NCBI RefSeq assembly: GCF_036565765.1
Contig: NZ_DATCXP010000214.1
From: Terrimesophilobacter sp036565765
GTDB taxonomy: Bacteria; Actinomycetota; Actinomycetes; Actinomycetales; Microbacteriaceae
DNA length: 20,624 bases
Direction: 5' to 3' (one strand)
Positions 14,116 through 20,624 of the stretch are shown piece after piece (position 1 is the first letter of the stretch; the number at the start of each line of letters is the position of its first letter). A program made the position numbers and the translations under genes. The notes beneath the pieces are model-generated. The model searched no databases and was not told the origin of the DNA. It saw only the letters and a list, made by a program, of their open reading frames with translations.

Positions 14116-15008
14116 GGCCGGCCTCCCTCGCCGACGAGGTCAAGGAAGGCCTTCTCCAGACCGGCGTGCTCGGCGCTCAGGAGGCTGAGTGCCACTCCGG
14201 CGGATTGGGCGATCGCACCGACCCGTTCGGCGCTGAGTCCCGTGACGGCGAGTCCGGCATCCAGCCGGTGAACCGCTGCGCCCGCCGCGAGCAGCGCGGA
14301 TTCGAGTGCGGCCCGGTCAGGAGCGTCGGCGAGGATCCGCCGGCCGCCCTCGAGCTCGGAGAGCCCGCCCTCGTAGACGAGACTGCCGTGCGAGATGATG
14401 ACGAGACTGTCGACGCTCTGCTGCACCTCGCTCAGGAGGTGCGAGGAGACGAGCACCGTCCTGCCCTCCGACGCCAGTTGGCGCAGGAACGACCTGATCC
14501 ACTTGATGCCCTCGGGATCGAGCCCGTTGACCGGCTCATCGAGGACGAGCACTCCTGGATCGCCGAGCAGGGCGAACGCGAGGCCGAGCCGCTGACGCAT
14601 CCCGAGCGAGTATCCGCCGACCCGGCGATCGGCGAACTCCGCGAGGCCGACCTGCTGGAGCACCGTGTCGACGCGGGCTGGAGCGATCCTCGCCGCGACC
14701 GCATACACGCCGAGGTGATTCTTCGCGGTGCGTCCCGGGTGGAAGCTCGAGGCCTCGAGGGCGGTCCCGACGGTGGCGAGCGGATGCGCAAGATCGCGAT
14801 AGAGGGTGCCGCCGAACGTCGCACTCCCGGCGCTCGGACGGACGAGTCCGAGCAACATCCTCAGCGTCGTGGTCTTGCCTGCGCCATTCGGTCCGAGGAA
14901 TCCGGTCACCTGCCCCGGCTGCACGCTGAAGCTGAGGTCGGTCACGGCGCGCACCGGCCCGAAGGACTTGGTCAGTCCCCGGATCTCGATAGTTGTGCTA
15001 GTTGACAT
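14112..15008 (-). CDS. ABC transporter ATP-binding protein
   Basis: The 298-residue protein is a complete ATPase subunit: Walker A GPNGAGKT (39-46), signature SLGMRQRLG (134-142, with M-R in place of the usual G-Q after the glycine), Walker B VLVLDEP (153-159) and the switch histidine in SSHLL. The extra C-terminal domain after about residue 215 is the usual length for the drug/bacitracin-type (DrrA/BcrA-like) subfamily. It pairs with the permease gene it overlaps by 4 nt. ATG 15008 has no Shine-Dalgarno sequence; TAAACT (15023-15028, minus strand) is a possible -10 giving a leader of about 7 nt. ung ends 36 nt upstream, so read-through from ung is also possible. Confidence 0.93.
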   Translation of the reverse strand: MSTSTTIEIRGLTKSFGPVRAVTDLSFSVQPGQVTGFLGPNGAGKTTTLRMLLGLVRPSAGSATFGGTLYRDLAHPLATVGTALEASSFHPGRTAKNHLGVYAVAARIAPARVDTVLQQVGLAEFADRRVGGYSLGMRQRLGLAFALLGDPGVLVLDEPVNGLDPEGIKWIRSFLRQLASEGRTVLVSSHLLSEVQQSVDSLVIISHGSLVYEGGLSELEGGRRILADAPDRAALESALLAAGAAVHRLDAGLAVTGLSAERVGAIAQSAGVALSLLSAEHAGLEKAFLDLVGEGGRP

Positions 15009-15022
15009 AGAAGAAGTAAAGC

Positions 15023-15028
15023 AGTTTA
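15023..15028 (-). promoter_or_regulatory. Candidate -10 box of the ABC transporter genes
   Basis: TAAACT on the minus strand, the same hexamer as in the mnmA promoter, lies 14 nt before the ATPase ATG. The surrounding 36-bp gap is AT-rich compared with the window. No -35 is clear. Confidence 0.35.
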
Positions 15029-15044
15029 AGTGCCCGAGAGCGAA

Positions 15045-15743
15045 TCATCCGACCGTGCCGACGTCCGGCAACGACCAATCTACGGGGTCAGCGCCCTGGG
15101 CGACCAGCAGGGCGTTCGCCCGGCTGAACGGCTTCGACCCGAAGAAGCCGCCGCTCGCCGACAGGGGGCTCGGATGCACCGACTTCACGACCGGGGTGGA
15201 ACCGAGCAGCGGCTCGAGGTTCGCCGCATCCCTCCCCCACAGAATCGCCACGAGCGGCCCGCCCCTGGCGACCAGGGCGCGGATCGCGAGCTCGGTCACC
15301 GGCTCCCAGCCCTTCCCGCGGTGCGAGCCTGCAGCACCGGGTCGCACCGTGAGCACCCGGTTGAGCAGCATGACGCCGTGCTCTGCCCAACTCGTGAGGT
15401 CACCATGGTCCGGCGGCGTGATCCCCAGGTCGTCGTGGAGTTCGCGGTAGATGTTCTGCAGACTGCGCGGGATCGGACGAACGCCGCGGTCAACGGCGAA
15501 GGACAGGCCGATCGGATGGCCAGAGGTCGGGTAGGGATCCTGCCCGACGATGAGCACGCGAACTGACGACAGCGGATAGCTGAAGGCCCTGAGCACGTTC
15601 TGCCCTGCGGGGAGATAACCGCGGCCGGAGGCCACCTCTGCACGCAGGAAATCGCCCATCGCCGCCACCTGTGCAGCAGCCGGTTCAAGCGCGGCGGCCC
15701 AGCCGGGATCGACGAGTTCTGCGAGGGACTTCGGCACGGGCAT
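15045..15743 (-). CDS. ung: Uracil-DNA glycosylase (family 1)
   Basis: Removes uracil from DNA to start base excision repair. The 232-residue product has the family 1 signature GQDPYP (67-72) with catalytic D69, and HPSPLSA (190-196) with the catalytic H190 that contacts the uracil and DNA backbone; LLNRVLTVRPG (126-136) carries the uracil-recognition Asn. ATG 15743 has no Shine-Dalgarno but stands 6 nt after TAGTCT, which predicts a leaderless mRNA. It diverges from the MFS gene across a 40-bp gap. Confidence 0.96.
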   Translation of the reverse strand: MPVPKSLAELVDPGWAAALEPAAAQVAAMGDFLRAEVASGRGYLPAGQNVLRAFSYPLSSVRVLIVGQDPYPTSGHPIGLSFAVDRGVRPIPRSLQNIYRELHDDLGITPPDHGDLTSWAEHGVMLLNRVLTVRPGAAGSHRGKGWEPVTELAIRALVARGGPLVAILWGRDAANLEPLLGSTPVVKSVHPSPLSASGGFFGSKPFSRANALLVAQGADPVDWSLPDVGTVG

Positions 15744-15749
15744 GACAGC

Positions 15750-15755
15750 AGACTA
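15750..15755 (-). promoter_or_regulatory. -10 box of a leaderless ung promoter
   Basis: TAGTCT on the minus strand is followed by 6 nt (GCTGTC) and the ung ATG. No clear -35. Confidence 0.55.
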
Positions 15756-15771
15756 CGGCGCACCGAACCGC

Positions 15772-15777
15772 TAGTGT
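15772..15777 (+). promoter_or_regulatory. -10 box of a leaderless MFS transporter promoter
   Basis: TAGTGT is followed by 6 nt (GCGTTC) and ATG 15784. The region before the ATG has no Shine-Dalgarno sequence. With the ung box it makes a divergent pair within 40 bp. Confidence 0.55.
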
Positions 15778-15783
15778 GCGTTC

Positions 15784-17271
15784 ATGACTCTTCTTCGCGG
15801 CAAAGCCGGCGCGGTCACGGTGAGCCTCATCGGATTCCTGTTCTTCGTCGAGTTCGTGAGCGGGATCCTGCAGGGCTTCTATGTTCCGCTCATCCCCGAC
15901 CTCGTGAAGTATCTCGGCATCAAGGACGCCGACTTCAACCTCTTCGAGGGTGCGCAGCTCCTGCTCTCCGCGCTCGTCGTCCCGATCCTCGCGAAGCTCG
16001 GTGACATGTACGGCCACAAGAAGATTCTTCTGGTCGCCACGGTGCTGACGGCCGGGGCGACGTGGTGGCTCGCGTTCGCGGGTGATTTCACGAGCTTCCT
16101 GGTGGCCTGGACGCTGCAGGCGTTCTACGTCGTGTGGCTGCCTCTGGAGATCGCGCTCATCTTCGACAAGGGCAGGAGGAGCGGACGCGCGGCATCCTCG
16201 ACGCGCAAGGCAGCCGGCCTCCTCATCGTCGGCCTCGAGGCGGGCGCGATCGCCGGGGCGCTCGGCAGCTCGGCCATCTTCGACGCGTTCGGCGGCGCAG
16301 CCGACCTGCAGAACTCGGTCGTCCCCACCATGATGGTGCCGGCGATCGCCGTCTCGCTCGTGTTCTTCGTGATCCTGTTCGGGGTGCCGGAGTCCGAGTC
16401 GCTGCCGGACCGCAGACTGGACTGGGTCGGCTTCTCGATCCTCACGATCGGGCTTCTGCTCGTCACCTCGGGGCTGACCTTCCTGAAGCTCAACGACGAG
16501 GCGTGGTGGCCGTGGGCGATCATCGCGCTCGGCCTGGCGACGTTCTGGCCTTTCGTGCGCTTCGAGCTGAAGCAGAAGGATCCGGCCATCGACATCCGCG
16601 TGTTCGCCCAGCCGAACATGTGGCCGGTGCAGCTCACCGCGTTCCTGGTCGGGATCAGCCTGCTCGGAGCCCAGGCACCGCTTGCGACCTACGCCGGAAC
16701 CGACAAGGCGGAGCTCGGCTACGGCCTCGGCCTCGCCTCCGGGACGATCTCGATCCTGATCGGCCTGTACCTCGTCTCGATGATCATCGGCGCGCTCCTG
16801 TTCCCCGTGGTGTCACGCCTGCTGACCCCGCGCAGCACGCTCATCGCGGCCGCGTTCCTGGTCGCGATCGGCTACCTGCTGTTCATCCCGCTGCACCTCG
16901 AGGCCTGGGAGGTGTTCATGAACATGTTCATCGCGGGGCTCGGCAGCGGAGCACTCGTCGGGGCGATGCCGGCCGCTGCGGCGGCTGCGGCGCCCCGCGG
17001 GCAGACCGGCATCGCCTCTGCGCTCACCAATACGACGAAGACGATCGGCGGTTCCTTCGCCTCGTCGGTGTTCGCCATCGTGCTCACGATCGGTGCGGTG
17101 CAGCTTGCCGGGTCGACGGCCGGGAGCCTGTTCGGCTACTACCTGGTCTGGACGATCTGCGGCGTCGGGGCGCTCGTCGCCGCCATTCTGCTGTTCTTCG
17201 TCCCGAAACTCGCGTTCGCGGATGCCGTGGAGCTCGAGCCGGAAGTAGCGGCGGCGGCGGCGCAGGGCTGA
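15784..17271 (+). CDS. MFS transporter, 14-segment (DHA2-like)
   Basis: The 495-residue protein has about 14 hydrophobic segments, the layout of the DHA2 drug:H+ antiporter group. The first is 12-38; motif A appears after the second as AKLGDMYGHKK (70-80), and the last covers GYYLVWTICGVGALVAAILL. The chain ends with a short acidic and Ala-rich tail. Its substrate is not known; DHA2 proteins export drugs, dyes or metabolites. ATG 15784 follows a -10 box by 6 nt. The M20 amidohydrolase gene starts 10 nt after its stop, so the two probably share a transcript, and the transporter may move the substrate or product of that enzyme. Confidence 0.92.
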   Translation: MTLLRGKAGAVTVSLIGFLFFVEFVSGILQGFYVPLIPDLVKYLGIKDADFNLFEGAQLLLSALVVPILAKLGDMYGHKKILLVATVLTAGATWWLAFAGDFTSFLVAWTLQAFYVVWLPLEIALIFDKGRRSGRAASSTRKAAGLLIVGLEAGAIAGALGSSAIFDAFGGAADLQNSVVPTMMVPAIAVSLVFFVILFGVPESESLPDRRLDWVGFSILTIGLLLVTSGLTFLKLNDEAWWPWAIIALGLATFWPFVRFELKQKDPAIDIRVFAQPNMWPVQLTAFLVGISLLGAQAPLATYAGTDKAELGYGLGLASGTISILIGLYLVSMIIGALLFPVVSRLLTPRSTLIAAAFLVAIGYLLFIPLHLEAWEVFMNMFIAGLGSGALVGAMPAAAAAAAPRGQTGIASALTNTTKTIGGSFASSVFAIVLTIGAVQLAGSTAGSLFGYYLVWTICGVGALVAAILLFFVPKLAFADAVELEPEVAAAAAQG

Positions 17272-17281
17272 GACTGGTCGG

Positions 17282-18517
17282 ATGAAGCTCACAGATCTTG
17301 CCACGGAAGCCGCGAACTACCTTCAGCCGCTGCGGGAGGTCCGCCGCGACATCCACCGCCAGCCCGAGCTGGGACTGCAGACGCCGAAGACGCTCGAGCG
17401 GGTGTTCGCCTCGATCTCCGAACTCGGTGCCGAGATCATCCGATCGGAGACCATGACCGCGGCGGTCGTGCGGATCACGGGCGACAGACCGGGTCCTACT
17501 GTGCTGCTCCGCGCGGACCTGGACGCGCTCGCACTCCACGAGGACACCGGCCTCGACTACGCGTCGGAGGTGCCCGGCCGTATGCACGCCTGCGGCCACG
17601 ACCTCCACGCCGCGATCGCGGTCGGAGCCATCCACCTGCTCGTGACGCACAAGGACGAGCTCGCCGGAGAGGTGCTGTTCATGCTGCAGCCCGGCGAGGA
17701 AGGCTCCCGCGGCGCCGACCTCATGCTCGAGGAGGGGATCCTCGGCCTCGCGAGCGGCGAGCTGGTCGGGGCCTACGCGCTCCACGTTACGACGAGCCAG
17801 CCGCTCGGGCACTTGATGACCCGCCCTGGGACGCTCATGGCCGCCGCGGCGACGCTCGACGTCACCGTTCACGGCAGCGGAGGACACGGCTCCGCCCCGC
17901 ACCTCGCGCTCGACCCGAATCAGGCTCTCGCCGAGATCATCACAGGACTCCAGACCATGGTCACGCGGCGCTTCAGCGCGTTCGACCCGGTGATCGTGAC
18001 GGTCGGCTGGCTGAGCGGCGGGGAGCGCGGGACGAGCAATGTGATCCCGAACGAGGCATCCTTCGGGGCGACCGTGAGGACGTTCTCCGAGGCGAACCTC
18101 GAAGCCGTGGAGAAGTACAGCGCGGAGCTCGTGACCGGGATCGCCGCGGCGTACGGCCTCACCGCGGATGTCGAATTCTCGGTGGTGACCGTACCGCTCG
18201 TGAATGACCCGAAGCATGTCGCCCTCGCGGAGGAGGTGGCCTCCGAGATGTTCGAGCCCGATCGCTTCATGATCGCCGAGAATCCGATCGGAGGGGCCGA
18301 GGACTTCGCCTCGGTGCTGCGCGCGGTGCCCGGCGCATTCGTGTTCGTCGGGGCCTGCCCGCCGGAGCTCGATCCGCTGACGGCGCCGTACAACCACTCC
18401 AACCTCGCCGTGTTCGACGACAGCGTTCTGCCGGATGCCGCCGCCTACCTGGCCGGGCTGGCGTTCGCCCGGCTGGAGTCGATCGGCCGGCTGGAGGGTG
18501 TCAGCCCTTCGGTGTGA
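17282..18517 (+). CDS. M20 family metallo-amidohydrolase
   Basis: The 411-residue protein matches M20D amidohydrolases (hippurate hydrolase, IAA-amino acid hydrolase, N-acetyl-amino acid deacetylase type), which cleave N-acyl amino acids. RRDIHRQPELG (21-31) and LLRADLDAL (75-83) are typical. Candidate metal ligands are C104 and H106 (HACGHD), E140 (PGEEGSRG, with E139 as the general base), H168 (ALHVTT) and H372 (YNHSN). The dimerisation domain follows about residue 185. Length is normal. ATG 17282 has only weak G-rich sequence upstream, consistent with coupling to the MFS gene 10 nt before. Its 3' end overlaps the convergent dehydrogenase by 17 nt. The exact acyl substrate is unknown. Confidence 0.92.
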   Translation: MKLTDLATEAANYLQPLREVRRDIHRQPELGLQTPKTLERVFASISELGAEIIRSETMTAAVVRITGDRPGPTVLLRADLDALALHEDTGLDYASEVPGRMHACGHDLHAAIAVGAIHLLVTHKDELAGEVLFMLQPGEEGSRGADLMLEEGILGLASGELVGAYALHVTTSQPLGHLMTRPGTLMAAAATLDVTVHGSGGHGSAPHLALDPNQALAEIITGLQTMVTRRFSAFDPVIVTVGWLSGGERGTSNVIPNEASFGATVRTFSEANLEAVEKYSAELVTGIAAAYGLTADVEFSVVTVPLVNDPKHVALAEEVASEMFEPDRFMIAENPIGGAEDFASVLRAVPGAFVFVGACPPELDPLTAPYNHSNLAVFDDSVLPDAAAYLAGLAFARLESIGRLEGVSPSV

Positions 18518-19277
18518 GCGGCCCGCGGACGACCTTGTGCGGCGCCGCCTGGGCGACGGGCTTGATCGTCACGAGGTCGAGATTCACGTGGCCGGGCAGT
18601 TCGATCGCGTGCACGATGGTCTCGGCGATGTCCTCGGCCAGGAGCGGGTTCTCTACCCCGGCGTAGACGGCATCCGCCCGCGCCCGGTCGCCGCCGAAGC
18701 GCACGAGCGAGAACTCGTCGGTCATCACCATCCCCGGCGCCACCTCGATCACACGGATCGGCTCCCCCGCGAGTTCGAGCCGCAGCACTTCCGTCATGGC
18801 GTGAGCCGCGAATTTCGAGGCGTTGTATCCGCCGCCGCCCTCGTATGCCGTGTGCCCGGCGATCGAGGTGATCGTGAGGATGTCGGCATGGCCGGCAGCC
18901 CTCGCCCCATCGCGCAGCAGAGGGAGCAGAGCGGTCACGACGCGCTTGACGGCCACGACATTCACGTCGAACATGCGAATCCAGTCCTCGGGATCGCTCT
19001 GCTCGACCGAGGCCATGCCGAACGCGCCGCCGGCATTGTTGACGAGCGCGTGGATCGGGCCGGTCGCCGCCAGGTGGTCGCGCAGCGCGTCGACCTGGGC
19101 CTGATCGGTGAGGTCGGCGGTGAAGACCTCGGCGCCGGTGGCTGCGGCGAGTCCCTCCAGCCGATCGGTGCGCCGGGCGACTCCGACAACCTCCCAGCCG
19201 TGCTCGCGGAACCGGCGGGCCGTCGCCGCCCCGATTCCGGAACTCGCCCCCGTGACAACTACGCGTCGTGCCGACAT
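18501..19277 (-). CDS. Short-chain dehydrogenase/reductase
   Basis: The 258-residue product is a classical SDR: cofactor motif TGASSGIG (9-16), NNAG (80-83), and catalytic S138, Y151 and K155 (YNASK). R35-R36 after the second strand favour NADP(H). The C-terminal region resembles the YdfG/serine-3-dehydrogenase-like group, which reduces 3-hydroxy acids and related carbonyls; the substrate is not known. ATG 19277 has AAGGAG (19284-19289) at a 6-nt spacing, the best ribosome site in the right half. It diverges from the acyltransferase gene and converges on the M20 gene. Confidence 0.93.
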   Translation of the reverse strand: MSARRVVVTGASSGIGAATARRFREHGWEVVGVARRTDRLEGLAAATGAEVFTADLTDQAQVDALRDHLAATGPIHALVNNAGGAFGMASVEQSDPEDWIRMFDVNVVAVKRVVTALLPLLRDGARAAGHADILTITSIAGHTAYEGGGGYNASKFAAHAMTEVLRLELAGEPIRVIEVAPGMVMTDEFSLVRFGGDRARADAVYAGVENPLLAEDIAETIVHAIELPGHVNLDLVTIKPVAQAAPHKVVRGPLTPKG

Positions 19278-19348
19278 CTGATGCTCCTTGCAAGTCTCAC
19301 AGCCCAGTTTGTCAGCTAACGCTCCCGGGAACGTGCTACGAATTTCAG

Positions 19349-20458
19349 GTGACGGATACTCGAACGGCCCAGGCTCCCGCCCAGCGGCGCCGCGTTCCGC
19401 TCTGGGACAATGCGCGTTTCCTGTGCGTGACGCTCGTGGTGATCGGACACGGCATCCAGCGGCTCACGGCCGATTCGAACAACGCCCTCATCGTCTACCT
19501 GGTCATCTACGCGTTCCACATGCCCGCGTTCGCGATCATCAGCGGGTACTTCTCCAAGGCGAGCCCACCGACCTCCCGCCGGATGAAGAAGGTGCTCACC
19601 GACATCCTCCTGCCGTACTTCATCATGGAGACGATCTGGTCGCTCGTGCAGTTCCTGGTCGAGGGCAAGAGCGAGTTCAACCCGACGAAGCCGTCCTGGA
19701 CGCTGTGGTTCCTGCTCGCCCTGGGCATCTTCCGGCTCATCCTGCCCTACCTCGTGATCTTCCGCTGGCCTCTTCTGCTCTCCCTCGTGTTCTCGGTCGG
19801 CGTCGGCTATCTCGGCAACATCGACAGCACCTTCTCGCTGTCGCGGGCGATCGGGATCATGCCGTTCTTCGTACTCGGCTGGAAGGCGAGGCAGTGGGGC
19901 ATCGTGGAGCGGTTGCGGAAGGTGGGCAAACGGATCTGGTGGCTCCGTGCCGCCGCCCTCGCGGTTTTCGGCCTCTGGCTCGCCGTGATCGGGACCTTCA
20001 TCCAGACCTGGCGCGACCTGGATCTGCGGTTCTGGTTCTTCTACGACGACTCCTACACCGGGCTCGGGGAGAGCGCCTGGTGGGCCGGGCTCATCCGACT
20101 CGCCCTCATCCTCGTCGCCGCCGTCCTCTGCGCGGCGTTCTTCGTCATGGTCCCCCGCCGGGAGAACTGGATGACGAAGTTCGGCCAGGCGACCATGTAC
20201 ATCTACCTGCTCCACAGCTTCCTGCTCTATCCGCTGCGGGAGAGCGGGTTCCTGCGCGGCGAGCACTCCTCCGCCAGCTGGCTCGTGTTCATGATCCTGG
20301 CCTGCGTCGCGATCTCCATCTTCCTCGCGAGCCCGCTCGTGCGCAGGGTGTTCCGACCCATCATCGAGCCGAAGCCGAAGTGGCTGTTCATCGAACTGGA
20401 AGACGACCACCCCGGGCCGTCCAGGATCGATCCGACCGGATCGAGGCGCAGCGGCTGA
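19349..20458 (+). CDS. Membrane acyltransferase (type 3 / OafA-like)
   Basis: The 369-residue protein is a multi-spanning acyltransferase with about ten hydrophobic segments. It starts with the family pattern VPLWDNARFLCVTLVVIGHG (the conserved His after helix 1), followed by AFHMPAFAIISGYF, KVLTDILLPYF and, near the end, GQATMYIYLLHSF. Members O-acylate sugars, cell-wall polymers or lipids; the pattern is closest to fucose-4-O-acetylase-like proteins. A charged C-terminal tail of about 35 residues faces the cytoplasm in most models. GTG 19349 is chosen because earlier in-frame starts overlap the dehydrogenase and would add a non-conserved stretch; no Shine-Dalgarno is present, but TACGAA lies 6 nt before it, a weak leaderless -10. 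Confidence 0.87.
   Translation: MTDTRTAQAPAQRRRVPLWDNARFLCVTLVVIGHGIQRLTADSNNALIVYLVIYAFHMPAFAIISGYFSKASPPTSRRMKKVLTDILLPYFIMETIWSLVQFLVEGKSEFNPTKPSWTLWFLLALGIFRLILPYLVIFRWPLLLSLVFSVGVGYLGNIDSTFSLSRAIGIMPFFVLGWKARQWGIVERLRKVGKRIWWLRAAALAVFGLWLAVIGTFIQTWRDLDLRFWFFYDDSYTGLGESAWWAGLIRLALILVAAVLCAAFFVMVPRRENWMTKFGQATMYIYLLHSFLLYPLRESGFLRGEHSSASWLVFMILACVAISIFLASPLVRRVFRPIIEPKPKWLFIELEDDHPGPSRIDPTGSRRSG
20427..20444. repeat. Inverted repeat at the 3' end of the acyltransferase gene
   Basis: TCGATCC-GACC-GGATCGA is a perfect 7-bp stem with a 4-nt loop, ending 14 nt before the end of the gene. It has no U-tract and is a possible mRNA 3' structure at most. Confidence 0.4.
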
Positions 20459-20485
20459 CACTGTTACCTCGTGTTGCGTCGAGCT

Positions 20486-20514
20486 TTGACGGGCCAACCG
20501 GCCCTTCCTAGGCT
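20486..20514 (+). promoter_or_regulatory. metY promoter with a palindrome in the spacer
   Basis: TTGACG (20486-20491), a 17-nt spacer and TAGGCT (20509-20514) match the vegetative consensus. The inverted repeat GGGCC-AACC-GGCCC (20491-20504) fills most of the spacer and is well placed to be an operator; as RNA it could also be a weak terminator of the acyltransferase transcript. The predicted start is near 20521-20522. Confidence 0.75.
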
Positions 20515-20521
20515 CGACCCC

Positions 20522-20624
20522 ATGGGCACGATCGCCCGCAGAGCAATCAGGAGGCAGTCCCATGAGCCAGCAGCAGGCAGACTGGAAGTTCGAGACCAGG
20601 CAGATCCACTCCGGCGCCCAGCCG
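20522..20624 (+). other. Possible leaderless upstream ORF overlapping metY
   Basis: ATG 20522 lies 7 nt after the -10 TAGGCT, the same geometry as the other leaderless genes here. The frame reads MGTIARRAIRRQSHE and stays open, out of frame with metY, to the window end. Its AGG-AGG codons (20549-20554) are also the metY Shine-Dalgarno sequence. Whether it is translated is not known; it has no cysteine or run of methionine codons typical of attenuators in the visible part. Confidence 0.35.
20562..20624 (+). CDS. metY: O-acetylhomoserine sulfhydrylase, N-terminal 21 residues (cut by window end)
   Basis: Only MSQQQADWKFETRQIHSGAQP is visible. The pattern W-x-F-E-T-R-x-I/V-H-x-G is typical of the start of MetY, the PLP enzyme that joins O-acetylhomoserine with sulfide to homocysteine in methionine synthesis. 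ATG 20562 has AGGAGG (20549-20554) at a 7-nt spacing, the strongest ribosome site in the window. It would use the homoserine made by hom at the other end. Cystathionine gamma-synthase/lyase relatives cannot be ruled out from 21 residues. Confidence 0.75.
   Translation, partial: MSQQQADWKFETRQIHSGAQP

Noticed and set aside
13247..14143. N-terminal extension of the VOC gene to 441 codons
   Set aside because: The extension runs in another frame through the ABC permease gene and is Arg-rich nonsense; the VOC domain begins at ATG 13246.
20491..20510. GGGCC-AACC-GGCCC followed by TTCC as an intrinsic terminator of the acyltransferase gene
   Set aside because: The stem has five base pairs and no U-tract, and it lies inside a strong promoter spacer, so an operator role is preferred; a weak terminator role is not excluded.

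Overview
The window is a high-GC chromosomal segment with dense, short-spaced genes and mostly standard metabolic content. The gene families point to an actinobacterium: a Rho factor with a long disordered N-terminal domain, the thrB-rho adjacency, an actinobacterial MnmA and cysteine desulfurase, GTG starts, and many genes whose start codon sits 6-7 nt after a TAnnnT -10 box (leaderless transcription). Microbacteriaceae is the most likely family, but this is an inference from gene style and not a database result. No rRNA, tRNA, CRISPR array, insertion sequence or phage gene was seen.

Left part (1-6882, minus strand). Reading 5' to 3' on the minus strand, the order is mnmA (tRNA 2-thiouridylase), then a tight aspartate-family operon lysA-hom-thrC-thrB, then the 5' end of rho, which is cut by the window edge. 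lysA/hom and hom/thrC overlap by 4 nt, and thrC/thrB are 7 nt apart. Lysine, homoserine and threonine synthesis are therefore translationally coupled in one unit.

Middle (7067-9545, plus strand). Three genes on the opposite strand lie between mnmA and the cysteine desulfurase gene, which often neighbour each other because the desulfurase supplies sulfur to MnmA. They are a TPR/LuxR-type regulator with its own good promoter and a 5' hairpin over its ribosome binding site, a 101-residue PQ-loop/SemiSWEET-like membrane protein, and an isoprenylcysteine-methyltransferase-like membrane enzyme. This is the most accessory-looking part of the window and the best candidate for an undescribed small system.

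Centre (9554-15743). The cysteine desulfurase (minus) and glgX glycogen debranching enzyme (plus) diverge from one promoter region whose -10 boxes share the same bases. glgX then meets, tail to tail, a VOC-family protein. The VOC gene follows an ABC-2 type exporter pair (ATPase plus permease), and upstream of that pair is ung (uracil-DNA glycosylase).

Right part (15784-20624). A 14-segment MFS transporter and an M20 amidohydrolase probably form an operon on the plus strand and converge, with a 17-nt overlap, on a short-chain dehydrogenase. A membrane acyltransferase (OafA/type 3 family) diverges from the dehydrogenase. The last feature is the start of metY (O-acetylhomoserine sulfhydrylase), preceded by a strong promoter with a palindrome in its spacer and a possible leaderless upstream ORF.

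No stretch longer than about 185 bp lacks a gene; the gaps that hold recognisable signals are described as features.
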